Shown: positions 1 through 5,700 of the stretch, in pieces
Layout of the letters: the number at the start of each line of letters is the position of its first letter
Position numbering within the stretch: position 1 is the first letter of the stretch
The notes under the pieces: generated by a model
The model's input: the letters and a program-made list of their open reading frames with translations, nothing else
What the model was told of the DNA's origin: nothing
The model's database searches: none
Position numbers and translations under genes: made by a program
Assembly (NCBI GenBank): GCA_050115015.1
Contig: JASFRI010000182.1
Location: forward strand, 1-8,317
Direction: 5' to 3'
Source of the DNA: JASFRI01 sp050115015
GTDB lineage: Bacteria; Acidobacteriota; Polarisedimenticolia; CBDVAL01
Length of the DNA stretch: 8,317 bases

Positions 1-10
1 TAGAATCCCC

Positions 11-93
11 ATTCTGCCCCTGAAATGGGACCTCTAACGAAAGGTCGGTTCGCTTAGAGCCCCCTTTTTGCCCCCGAAATGGCCGGGCTAACG
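11..93. repeat. Degenerate direct repeat of a GCCCC(C/T)GAAATGG motif
   Basis: Positions 11-39 and 65-93 align without gaps at 21 of 29 bases. The core TGCCCC(T/C)GAAATGG is nearly identical and both copies end in CTAACG. A third partial copy, TTCGCCCCCGATTCTT, lies at 99-114. The second copy's CGAAAT (75-80) is also inverted as ATTTCG (97-102). The stretch has no ORF. It could be a decayed duplication or regulatory half-sites, and the sequence alone does not decide. Confidence 0.4.
27..69 (+). terminator. Probable rho-independent terminator of an upstream operon
   Basis: A 10-bp stem is formed by CTCTAACGAA (32-41) and TTCG-C-TTAGAG (49-59, one bulged C at 53), closing a 7-nt loop. GGG at 27-29 can extend the stem by pairing with the C-run at 61-64 across a small internal loop. 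The stem is followed by CCCCC and then five T at 65-69. A hairpin plus T-run read on the plus strand fits termination of a gene lying off the left edge. No part of that gene is recognisable in the window. The C-run between stem and T-tract is not ideal, so efficiency is uncertain. Confidence 0.5.
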
Positions 94-184
94 CTGATTT
101 CGCCCCCGATTCTTGTCTCAAGGGCATTGCTTTCAACAAGATCCTGCGGTCCGACCCGGATCAGCGATTTCTCTGGCGTATTAC

Positions 185-213
185 TTGACATATACACTAG
201 TACACCGTATCAT
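185..213 (+). promoter_or_regulatory. Sigma70-type promoter of the ABC-transporter operon
   Basis: A perfect -35 box TTGACA lies at 185-190. A 17-nt spacer separates it from TATCAT at 208-213, which matches the -10 consensus at five of six positions. This is a near-ideal housekeeping promoter in a locally AT-richer stretch. Transcription should start near 219-222, giving an untranslated leader of about 60 nt before the first start codon at 280. A promoter this strong is normally held down by a repressor, and a palindrome overlaps its -10 region. Confidence 0.8.
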
Positions 214-226
214 CACGGTGTATTAG
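197..226. promoter_or_regulatory. Operator-like inverted repeat over the -10 box, likely YtrA/GntR site
   Basis: The arms CTAGTACACCGT (197-208) and ACGGTGTATTAG (215-226) are complementary at 11 of 12 positions, around the 6-nt centre ATCATC. The inner 8 bp are perfect. The palindrome covers the end of the -35/-10 spacer, the whole -10 box and the probable start point, so a bound dimer would block RNA polymerase. The repressor gene two positions into the operon encodes a GntR/YtrA-type winged-helix protein, and members of that family commonly control their own operon through such palindromes. That this protein binds here is inferred from position. Confidence 0.75.
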
Positions 227-279
227 AAAGCTGATGCACTGGCCCCGGCAGCGGGGATGGCAGGAAGGAGGAAGTTCCG

Positions 280-615
280 ATGAACGCACATCAGAAGATC
301 CTCGTCGCCCGGATGATGGTGGTGACGCTGACCCTGGCGCTCGCCGGCCTGGATGCGGGAGGCCCGGCGACTGGAGCGGCGACCGTCCCGACCCTGGAGG
401 TCCGCGTCGGCGGTCCGACGCTGGGCGTTTCCTGGACCGGATCGGTCTCCATCGATCGGTCGGGGACGATGCGACTGTCCGCGGAGCCGGGACTGCGCTG
501 GGAGGAGGACCGGGGACTGCTGGCCGCCACGCGTCGCGCGATGCGGTTGCTGCGCGCGCTGGTCCAGGGACCGTCACGGCTCGCGCTTCCGCGCCCGGTT
601 GGATCGCGGAACTGA
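280..615 (+). CDS. Small hypothetical protein with signal-peptide-like N-terminus
   Basis: This 111-residue protein is not recognised as a member of a named family. The start ATG follows a very good ribosome site, AAGGAGG at 265-271, with 8 nt spacing. The N-terminus has basic residues (K6, R11), a hydrophobic core at about 12-23 and a small-residue stretch (AGG, GATGAA) to about 35. This suggests a Sec signal peptide or a single membrane anchor. The middle (about 37-68) is rich in V, G, T and S with alternating hydrophobics, suggesting a short beta region. The C-terminal third is basic and arginine-rich. Codons have the GC-rich third positions of the neighbours. It is the first gene of the operon and ends 16 nt before the repressor gene, so it should be co-transcribed. 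A leader-like or envelope-sensing role is possible but unsupported. Confidence 0.6.
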   Translation: MNAHQKILVARMMVVTLTLALAGLDAGGPATGAATVPTLEVRVGGPTLGVSWTGSVSIDRSGTMRLSAEPGLRWEEDRGLLAATRRAMRLLRALVQGPSRLALPRPVGSRN

Positions 616-631
616 ACCGGGGAGCCAGAGG

Positions 632-1036
632 ATGTTGATCGTCGTCGACCCCCAGAGCGGCGTGCCGGTATACAGACAGCTCATGGACCAGATCCGGTTC
701 CACGTCGCCAGCGGGATCCTGAAGCCCGGAGACGAACTGCCCTCCACCCGGGCGCTGTCCTCGGAGCTTGGGATCAACCCGATGACCATCAGCAAGGCCT
801 ACAGCCTGCTGGAGCGCGAAGACGTCGTCGAGCGCCGTCCGGGCCGTCCGCTCGTTGTCCGGACGATCGACTCCGGTCAGATGCGCGACCGCAAGCTCGG
901 TCAGCTCCGTGAGGGACTGACCGCCGCGGTGACGATGGCGCGCCAGCTCGGTATCACCGACGGCGACGCACTGGAGATGTTCCGGCGCTTGCTGGATGAG
1001 GTACCCGCGCCGACGGGCGAGGAGAAGGAAACATGA
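632..1036 (+). CDS. GntR family (YtrA subfamily) transcriptional repressor
   Basis: This is a short, 134-residue GntR regulator. Residues 1-77 form the winged helix-turn-helix, with family hallmarks VPVYRQLMDQIR (11-22), GILKPGDELPSTRALSSELGIN (28-49), the recognition helix NPMTISKAYSLLERE (49-63) and a wing ending near RRPGRPLVV (68-76). The remaining ~55 residues are helical and too short for a ligand-binding FadR or UTRA domain, which is typical of the YtrA subfamily. The same frame is open upstream, but ATG 632 gives the family's normal N-terminus and has GGGGAG at 619-624, 7 nt before it. The gene overlaps the ABC ATPase gene by ATGA, so the two are translationally coupled. YtrA-type proteins repress ABC-transporter operons that respond to cell-wall-active compounds. 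Here it likely acts on the palindrome at 197-226. The inducer cannot be read from the sequence. Confidence 0.92.
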   Translation: MLIVVDPQSGVPVYRQLMDQIRFHVASGILKPGDELPSTRALSSELGINPMTISKAYSLLEREDVVERRPGRPLVVRTIDSGQMRDRKLGQLREGLTAAVTMARQLGITDGDALEMFRRLLDEVPAPTGEEKET

Positions 1037-1926
1037 GCTTGGTCGAGTTCCAGGATATCCACCGATCCTACGAGCGTGGCGTCGAGGTCCTTCGCGGCGT
1101 GAGCTTCGGTATCGAGAGCGGACAGGTCGTGGGCCTGCTCGGGAAGAACGGCGCGGGCAAGACGACGCTGATCCGCATCGCGATGGGGATGCTGCAGACG
1201 CAGGGCGGATCCGTGCGGCTATTCGACGTCGATCCCCGCGTCCGGCCGCTGGAGGTGAAACGGCGGGTCGGCTACGTCAGCGAGGATCAGATCCTGCCGC
1301 CGTTTCTGCGCGTCGGCGACATCATCGACCTCCACCGGAGACTCTACCCCGACTGGGACGACGGCATGGAGCGAGAGCTGTGCGAGCGCTTCCACCTCTC
1401 GACTGGTGCGAAGATCAAGCAGCTCTCCAAGGGACAGGCGCGGCAGGTGGCGCTCCTCTGCGCGGTGGCGCACCGGCCGGATCTCCTGGTGCTCGATGAG
1501 CCGGCGGGGGGGCTAGACCCCGCGGCGCGGCGGGAGTTCCTGGAGACCTCCATCCAGCTCCTGAACGAAACGGGGTCGACCATCCTGTTCTCGTCACACT
1601 ACATGTCGGACGTGGAGCGGCTCGCCGACCGGGTGGTCATGCTGCACGATGGTCGAGTCCTCGTGGACAGCGAGCTCGATGAGCTGCGCGAGGAGTTCTC
1701 GGTGGCCCTGCTGCCCGCGGGTGTGGCGCCGGGACGGGAGGCGGTCCTGTCGCTTCCCGGATGCATGGCGGTACGGGAGCGCGCGGGTGCGATGCACGCG
1801 GTATTCCGTCTCGGCCCGGCGCAGGCGCGATCGCTGCTCGAGCGCAAGCTGGACGTTGCGGAGACGCGCTGCCGCAACGTGAACCTCGAGGAGATGTTCA
1901 TCGAGATCGTCGGAGGACAGTCGTGA
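1033..1926 (+). CDS. ABC transporter ATP-binding protein, YtrB/BcrA type
   Basis: This is a complete 297-residue ATPase that would drive the membrane protein encoded next. Visible motifs are Walker A GKNGAGKTT (37-45), the Q-loop glutamine in SEDQ (Q86), signature LSKGQ (131-135), Walker B LLVLDE with catalytic E156, D-loop AGGLD (158-162) and H-loop H189 in SSHYMSD. The signature has lysine for the usual glycine, as in many YtrB/CcmA-like ATPases. Residues after about 215 form the C-terminal extension common in drug/bacitracin-type exporters. The start ATG overlaps the repressor stop (ATGA) and has GGAG at 1021-1024. The stop overlaps the permease GTG (GTGA). The substrate is unknown. The YtrA-linked context points to cell-envelope or peptide-antibiotic stress, but this is inferred from the regulator family only. 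Confidence 0.93.
   Translation: MSLVEFQDIHRSYERGVEVLRGVSFGIESGQVVGLLGKNGAGKTTLIRIAMGMLQTQGGSVRLFDVDPRVRPLEVKRRVGYVSEDQILPPFLRVGDIIDLHRRLYPDWDDGMERELCERFHLSTGAKIKQLSKGQARQVALLCAVAHRPDLLVLDEPAGGLDPAARREFLETSIQLLNETGSTILFSSHYMSDVERLADRVVMLHDGRVLVDSELDELREEFSVALLPAGVAPGREAVLSLPGCMAVRERAGAMHAVFRLGPAQARSLLERKLDVAETRCRNVNLEEMFIEIVGGQS
1912..1917 (+). promoter_or_regulatory. Ribosome binding site that fixes the permease GTG start
   Basis: GGAGGA lies 5 nt before the GTG at 1923. The same reading frame stays open upstream to an ATG at 1761, but that would lie deep inside the ATPase gene and add residues with no membrane-protein character. The Shine-Dalgarno match and the GTGA overlap with the ATPase stop favour GTG 1923. 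Confidence 0.75.
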
Positions 1927-3803
1927 CCGCCGCGTCCAGGCAGGCCCCCGGCCTCGCCGTCTGGGTGCGCCACGATCCCGTGGTTCGCTGGCTGCCCAGG
2001 ATGATCCCGCTGGTCTCCCTCAACGCCGCGCTGTTCCTCATGGCCAGCGGCGCGATGCAGCGGTGGCTGGCCCCGCAGAGCCCGCTCTCCCCGTCGCCGC
2101 TGTACCTCCTCTGGGCAGCGCTCCTGTGGGCGGGCCTGCTGGCACTCCTCCTCACTCCGGGCTACCGCACGCGGTGTGATGACCTGGCGCTGACCCTGCC
2201 GGTGCCGGCGCCGTCCCTGTGGCGCGCCCATCTCACCGCGGTGCTGGTTGCCGGATGGTCGCTGCTCGGCGCCGCGCTGGCATCCATGGCGCTCGCCAAC
2301 ATGCTGTTCACGAGGATCGCGCCGACCCGCGGCGTCCAGTTCGAGCCCGGCATGGGCATACTGGGGCCGAGCCTCGCGGTCACCTTCCTCCTGGCCGCGG
2401 TGATCCTGCAAGGGGCGAGCCGCTCGCGCCACAAGACGCCACTGCGCCGCGGCTATCTCCTCGCCGTCGCCGTGATGTTCCCTGCCGGTCTGGTCCTCGT
2501 GCTCGGGCTGAGCGTGGCGCCCCTCCCCGTCGCGGTGCTCCCGCTCGCGATGGCCCTCCTCCTTGCCCGCCGGAACGCGGCCTCGGTGCCTCCCGCGTTC
2601 GCGATCGCGGACGCCCTGCCGGACGAGCCCCGGCGCCGGTCCCCGAGCGAGGCAGTCCCGGCGACCCGGACTCGCCGTCCGGGACCCCTGGCCCACGGCT
2701 GGCGCCTCTTCTCCCTGGTCTGGCGTGATTCGCACAAGAAGCTGGCGATCCCCTACGCGATCCTGGCGCTGGGCTTTCCGCTGGTGCTCTTCCTTGGGCT
2801 GCTCCTGTCCTCGTTCTTCCTTCTGTGGGACACCGAGGGGACCACGGCTCTGAGGCTCACCACGATCCCCATGGCGTGGTACATGCTGATCGCGTTCCTA
2901 TGGCCGGGGCTCTTGAACCTCCACTTCCTGGACTCCCTGCCCGTCTCCAGGCGCCGCGTCTTCGCCGTGCTGGCACTTCCGTCGTTCCTCGTCCTCGCGG
3001 TGGGGCTCGGGGCCGGCCAGATCGGCACCCGGGTTCTCCGGCCCACCGCGTCGGCGGTGGACTTCCGGCAGGTGGACGACGACGGTCACTACTGGGTCCT
3101 GGCTCCGTGGAACACGCTGGCGATCCGCTGGGATGGGAGCTGGCCACGGAACTCGGCTCCCTGGGGCGAGTCGCACCGCCCGTCGAGGCTCGAGCCGGTT
3201 CTCCCCGGAGGCCGTGCCTCCATCTACAGCCCTTTCAGCACCCCCGAGGGATGCTCCATCGAGTTCGTGGCGCTGCAGCTAAGCCGGGCGATCGAGGCCA
3301 CCTATGGCACCGTGATCCCACCCGAGGAGATCCGGCAGCGCTACCTGGACGTGGACGCCGGCGGTGCCGTCGTGGGGCGCACGGAGCGGCTCAACCTCCT
3401 CGGCGACTTCCCCAGGCTGCGGCTGCGGCAGCCCGCGACGATGTTCCCGCTGATGCTGCTCCTGACCGGCGGCCCGTTCTTCCTCCTGACGGTCCTGGTG
3501 CTGCAGACCTTGCGGGAAGGGATCAAGGACACCCGCCGGAAGGGAACTCTATGGGCGATCCTGGGCGCCGCCATGGCGATGTATCTCGGGACGTTCGCGC
3601 TCGCCATCTTCGACGTGGTGGACCTGGACAGGCTGGATGGGTTCGTCGGGATCTTGCTGCGGCAGCTCGAGTCGATTCCCGGGGCCACGCCGCTGGTGTG
3701 GGCCATGAGCCTCGCCCTGCTCGCGGCGGCCTACGAGCTCGCCTACCGGCGTTTCCTCCAGGCCGAGTTCCCACGGGGCTCCACTGCAGGGTGCCTGCTA
3801 TGA
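1923..3803 (+). CDS. Large polytopic ABC permease with extracytoplasmic insert
   Basis: This 626-residue membrane protein starts at GTG. Hydrophobic segments lie at about 26-43, 60-78, 104-128, 149-163, 178-196, 198-214, 273-301, 317-333, 347-365, 505-528, 543-564 and 590-606, so 11-12 spans are expected. A charged, proline-rich cytoplasmic linker (about 215-272, with DEPRRRSPSE) separates a six-span N-terminal half from the C-terminal half. Between about 366 and 504 is a soluble stretch rich in W, R, D and P, probably outside the membrane. Overlap with the ATPase gene (GTGA) argues strongly that this is its permease, as in YtrB/YtrC-type systems. No close family is recognised, and it is larger than a typical half-permease, so it may supply both membrane halves. 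The phosphatase gene starts 10 nt downstream. Transport direction and cargo are unknown. Confidence 0.8.
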   Translation: MTAASRQAPGLAVWVRHDPVVRWLPRMIPLVSLNAALFLMASGAMQRWLAPQSPLSPSPLYLLWAALLWAGLLALLLTPGYRTRCDDLALTLPVPAPSLWRAHLTAVLVAGWSLLGAALASMALANMLFTRIAPTRGVQFEPGMGILGPSLAVTFLLAAVILQGASRSRHKTPLRRGYLLAVAVMFPAGLVLVLGLSVAPLPVAVLPLAMALLLARRNAASVPPAFAIADALPDEPRRRSPSEAVPATRTRRPGPLAHGWRLFSLVWRDSHKKLAIPYAILALGFPLVLFLGLLLSSFFLLWDTEGTTALRLTTIPMAWYMLIAFLWPGLLNLHFLDSLPVSRRRVFAVLALPSFLVLAVGLGAGQIGTRVLRPTASAVDFRQVDDDGHYWVLAPWNTLAIRWDGSWPRNSAPWGESHRPSRLEPVLPGGRASIYSPFSTPEGCSIEFVALQLSRAIEATYGTVIPPEEIRQRYLDVDAGGAVVGRTERLNLLGDFPRLRLRQPATMFPLMLLLTGGPFFLLTVLVLQTLREGIKDTRRKGTLWAILGAAMAMYLGTFALAIFDVVDLDRLDGFVGILLRQLESIPGATPLVWAMSLALLAAAYELAYRRFLQAEFPRGSTAGCLL

Positions 3804-3813
3804 GGCCGGGACG

Positions 3814-4620
3814 ATGATCGACGCCGCGACCGTGTCCAGACCCCCGGCCGACCTCCGCCGTCAGGCGGCGGACGACCGGGAAGCCCTTCGACGGCTCCGG
3901 CTCGAGCTGGCCAGCGCGGGCGTCGTGCAGTCGCGCCTCCTGCGCACGGCCGGCCCCGCCATGGCCACGCTCCGCTACGCCGGGTCGAGCGTGGCCGCCC
4001 GGGGGGTCGGCGGCGATTACTACGACTTCCTCGACGGCGGACCGGGTCGCCTCGGCATCGTCATCGGCGACGTGGCAGGGAAGGGACTCTCCGCGGCCAT
4101 CCTCATGGCGGGCCTGCAGGGGCACCTGCGGAGCGGGTACGGCAGGGGCGGAGGAGACCTGCGTCGTCTCATGGAGTCGGTGAACCGGGAATTCGGGAGG
4201 TGCACCGAGGAGAGCCGCTTTGCGACCCTGTTCACCGGGGAATACGACGACGCGACGCACACCCTGCGTTACGCGAATGCGGGCCAGGGCCCGCTGTTCG
4301 TGCTGCGCGCGAGCGGAGCGGCGGAGCGACCGGGAACCACCGGGACGGTCCTCGGCCTCTTCCCGGAGTGGAAAGGGTCCGTGGCGGAGGTCGTGATCGC
4401 GCCGGGCGACACGGTGCTGCTGGTCACCGACGGCCTCACCGAGGCCGCGGACGAGTGGGACGAGCCCTTCGGCGAGGACCGTCTCCTCGCCGGGCTGCGG
4501 GCATTCCGTCACCTGCCTCCGGATCACGTCTGTCGTGCCCTGCAGCGGGCCGTGCGACGCTTCAGCCCCGGCGAGCGCTCCGACGACCGGACCGTCGTGG
4601 TGCTCCAGGGCCTAGCCTGA
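3814..4620 (+). CDS. PP2C/SpoIIE-family serine phosphatase, no sensor domain
   Basis: This 268-residue protein has the RsbU/SpoIIE-type PPM phosphatase fold. Visible motifs are VGGDYYDF (65-72), GDVAGKGLSAA (85-95), NAGQGPLF (155-162, where most relatives have NAGHNP), VTDGLTEA (204-211) and a C-terminal DDRTVVVL (257-264). Acidic residues D68, D86, D206 and D257/D258 are the expected metal ligands, so an active Mn/Mg enzyme is likely. Before the catalytic core there is only a short amphipathic, arginine-rich helix (about 12-45) with the family's linker pattern. No PAS, GAF, HAMP or receiver domain is present. The gene begins 10 nt after the permease, with GAGG at 3802-3805, so it belongs to the operon. 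Relatives dephosphorylate anti-anti-sigma factors or other Ser/Thr-phosphorylated proteins. No anti-sigma partner or kinase is in the window, so its target is unknown. Confidence 0.9.
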   Translation: MIDAATVSRPPADLRRQAADDREALRRLRLELASAGVVQSRLLRTAGPAMATLRYAGSSVAARGVGGDYYDFLDGGPGRLGIVIGDVAGKGLSAAILMAGLQGHLRSGYGRGGGDLRRLMESVNREFGRCTEESRFATLFTGEYDDATHTLRYANAGQGPLFVLRASGAAERPGTTGTVLGLFPEWKGSVAEVVIAPGDTVLLVTDGLTEAADEWDEPFGEDRLLAGLRAFRHLPPDHVCRALQRAVRRFSPGERSDDRTVVVLQGLA

Positions 4621-4669
4621 GGCGTTCGGGCCGGCGACCCGGGCGGGTATCGGAGGGGGCCGGATCGCA

Positions 4670-4714
4670 ACCCGTCCTCCATCGGTCCTCTGGCGTCCAA
4701 CGCACCCGTCCTCC
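4670..4714. repeat. 11-bp perfect direct repeat upstream of the lyase gene
   Basis: ACCCGTCCTCC occurs at 4670-4680 and again at 4704-4714, with starts 34 bp apart, in the spacer between the phosphatase and lyase genes. Both copies are on the same strand and roughly three helical turns apart, which would suit two regulator sites. The base composition is biased, so chance is not excluded. Confidence 0.35.
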
Positions 4715-4727
4715 CGTTCCCGCACGG

Positions 4728-4749
4728 GGGGACGGAGGCCTCCGTCCCC
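4728..4749. promoter_or_regulatory. Perfect 22-bp palindrome, operator or terminator stem
   Basis: GGGGACGGAGG (4728-4738) is followed directly by its exact complement (4739-4749). The outer CAC (4723-4725) and GTG (4750-4752) extend the pairing across a 2-nt bulge. As RNA it would form a very stable stem that could end the phosphatase transcript. The following bases are GTGTAAAAT, not a T-run, so it is not a standard intrinsic terminator. As DNA it could be an operator just upstream of the putative -10 element at 4753-4758. Confidence 0.5.
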
Positions 4750-4758
4750 GTGTAAAAT
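4729..4758 (+). promoter_or_regulatory. Weak candidate promoter for the lyase gene
   Basis: TAAAAT at 4753-4758 matches the -10 consensus at five of six positions and is the only AT-rich patch in the spacer. An 18-nt spacer would place the -35 at GGGACG (4729-4734), which matches only three of six. A promoter here would give a leader of about 55-60 nt before ATG 4822 and would be covered by the palindrome at 4728-4749. Confidence 0.3.
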
Positions 4759-4811
4759 GGCGCCGCGGTGCGTCCGGGGCCGGCGAGGGCCGCTCCCGTG
4801 GCATCCGCGTC

Positions 4812-4815
4812 GAGG
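4812..4815 (+). promoter_or_regulatory. Ribosome binding site that selects ATG 4822 for the lyase gene
   Basis: GAGG lies 6 nt before ATG 4822. An in-frame GTG at 4768 would add 18 residues rich in A, P and R that the family does not have, so the ATG is preferred. Confidence 0.55.
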
Positions 4816-4821
4816 AACACC

Positions 4822-5691
4822 ATGACCGTCCCGTCCGCGGGGAAGCGACTCCGCCGCCGCCTCGCCACCCACCCCGTCACCCGCTTCCTGGGCGTCTACG
4901 ACGTCTTCTCCGCCAGCCTCGTGGCCGAGCGCTTCGAGGGGATCTTCCTCAGCGGCTTCGGACTGGCGGCCAGCCGCTACGGCCTGCCGGACTCCGGCTT
5001 CGTGACCTGGACCGACGTCCTGGACCTGGCGGAGCGCATCCGGTCGGTGATCCCCGACGCCCACCTCCTGGTGGACATCGACGACGGCTACGCCGACACG
5101 CGGCTGGCCGCGCACGTGGCCGCCCGCCTCGAGGCCCTCGGCGCCTCGGCCATCGTCATGGAGGACCAGCGGCGGCCCCGGAAGTGCGGTCATCTTCCCG
5201 GCAAGGAGCTGCTGGAGCTGGACGCCTACCTCGTCAAGCTGCGGGCCGTCCTCGAGGCGCGCTCGGCTCTCTTCGTCGTGGCCCGGACCGACGCCGACCA
5301 GCCCGAGGAGATCCTGCGCCGCGTCCGGGCGTTCGAGGAGAACGGTGCCGACGGCGTGCTGGTGGACGGACTGCGCTCCCTGGAGTTTCTGCGGGAGGTG
5401 CGGGCGGCGGTGTCGGTCCCGATCATGTTCAACCAGATCGCCGGCGGCGTCTCGCCTCCCGTCGGCCTGGGGCGGTTGCAGCAACTCGGCGTGTCGATGG
5501 TGAACTACAGCACGCCCGCCCTGGGGGCGGCGCTGGCCTCGATCGCCGCCACGCTCGATCGTCTGCTGGCCAACGACGGCGACCTGGGGAACCTCGGCCT
5601 GCCCCATGGCGACCTGGCGGCGTGCAACCGCGTCCTGGACGCGAACCTGCAGAAGCGACGCCCGCCGCCTGCGGGCGGCGAGGAGGGCTGA
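4822..5691 (+). CDS. Isocitrate lyase/PEP mutase superfamily enzyme with lyase-type KCGH loop
   Basis: This is a 289-residue TIM-barrel enzyme of the PEP mutase/isocitrate lyase superfamily. Markers in order are GVYDVFSASL (24-33, substrate-binding loop), SGFGLAAS (44-51), the Mg-binding acidic strand VDIDDGYAD (84-92), EDQRRPRKCGHLPGKEL (114-130), ARTDA (154-158) and FNQ (203-205). The Cys-containing KCGH loop (121-124) is the signature of C-C bond lyases such as isocitrate, 2-methylisocitrate and dimethylmalate lyase, and of oxaloacetate hydrolase. True PEP phosphonomutases usually lack this cysteine. It is shorter than classical isocitrate lyase and about the size of methylisocitrate lyase. 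No methylcitrate synthase or glyoxylate-cycle gene is adjacent, so the substrate is not assigned. It follows the phosphatase gene after a 201-bp spacer and converges on the membrane-protein gene on the other strand, 9 bp away. Confidence 0.88.
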   Translation: MTVPSAGKRLRRRLATHPVTRFLGVYDVFSASLVAERFEGIFLSGFGLAASRYGLPDSGFVTWTDVLDLAERIRSVIPDAHLLVDIDDGYADTRLAAHVAARLEALGASAIVMEDQRRPRKCGHLPGKELLELDAYLVKLRAVLEARSALFVVARTDADQPEEILRRVRAFEENGADGVLVDGLRSLEFLREVRAAVSVPIMFNQIAGGVSPPVGLGRLQQLGVSMVNYSTPALGAALASIAATLDRLLANDGDLGNLGLPHGDLAACNRVLDANLQKRRPPPAGGEEG

Positions 5692-5696
5692 GGCCC
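5659..5696. terminator. Possible hairpins between the convergent genes
   Basis: CGCCCGC (5659-5665) pairs with GCGGGCG (5671-5677) at the very end of the lyase gene. GGGC (5685-5688) pairs with GCCC (5693-5696) around the lyase stop codon. Two operons converge with 9 bp between stop codons, so some termination signal is expected here. Neither hairpin has a T-run on either side, so an intrinsic terminator is only weakly supported. Confidence 0.25.
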
Positions 5697-5700
5697 CTCT

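Noticed and set aside
353..631. Upstream in-frame extension of the GntR repressor
   Set aside because: The extra N-terminal residues are arginine-rich shadow sequence of the small first gene. ATG 632 gives the normal family N-terminus with a good ribosome site.
1761..1922. Upstream ATG for the permease within the ATPase gene
   Set aside because: The residues it would add are shadow translation. GTG 1923 has GGAGGA 5 nt upstream and a GTGA overlap with the ATPase stop.
1599..2735. 378-codon open frame on the minus strand across the ATPase and permease genes
   Set aside because: It is antisense to two well-supported genes and its translation is dominated by R, G, E, Q and H in low-complexity runs, as expected for a shadow frame in GC-rich coding DNA.
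4822..5691. Assignment of the lyase gene as a phosphonate-forming PEP mutase
   Set aside because: The KCGH cysteine loop is a lyase marker, and no phosphonopyruvate decarboxylase gene is nearby.
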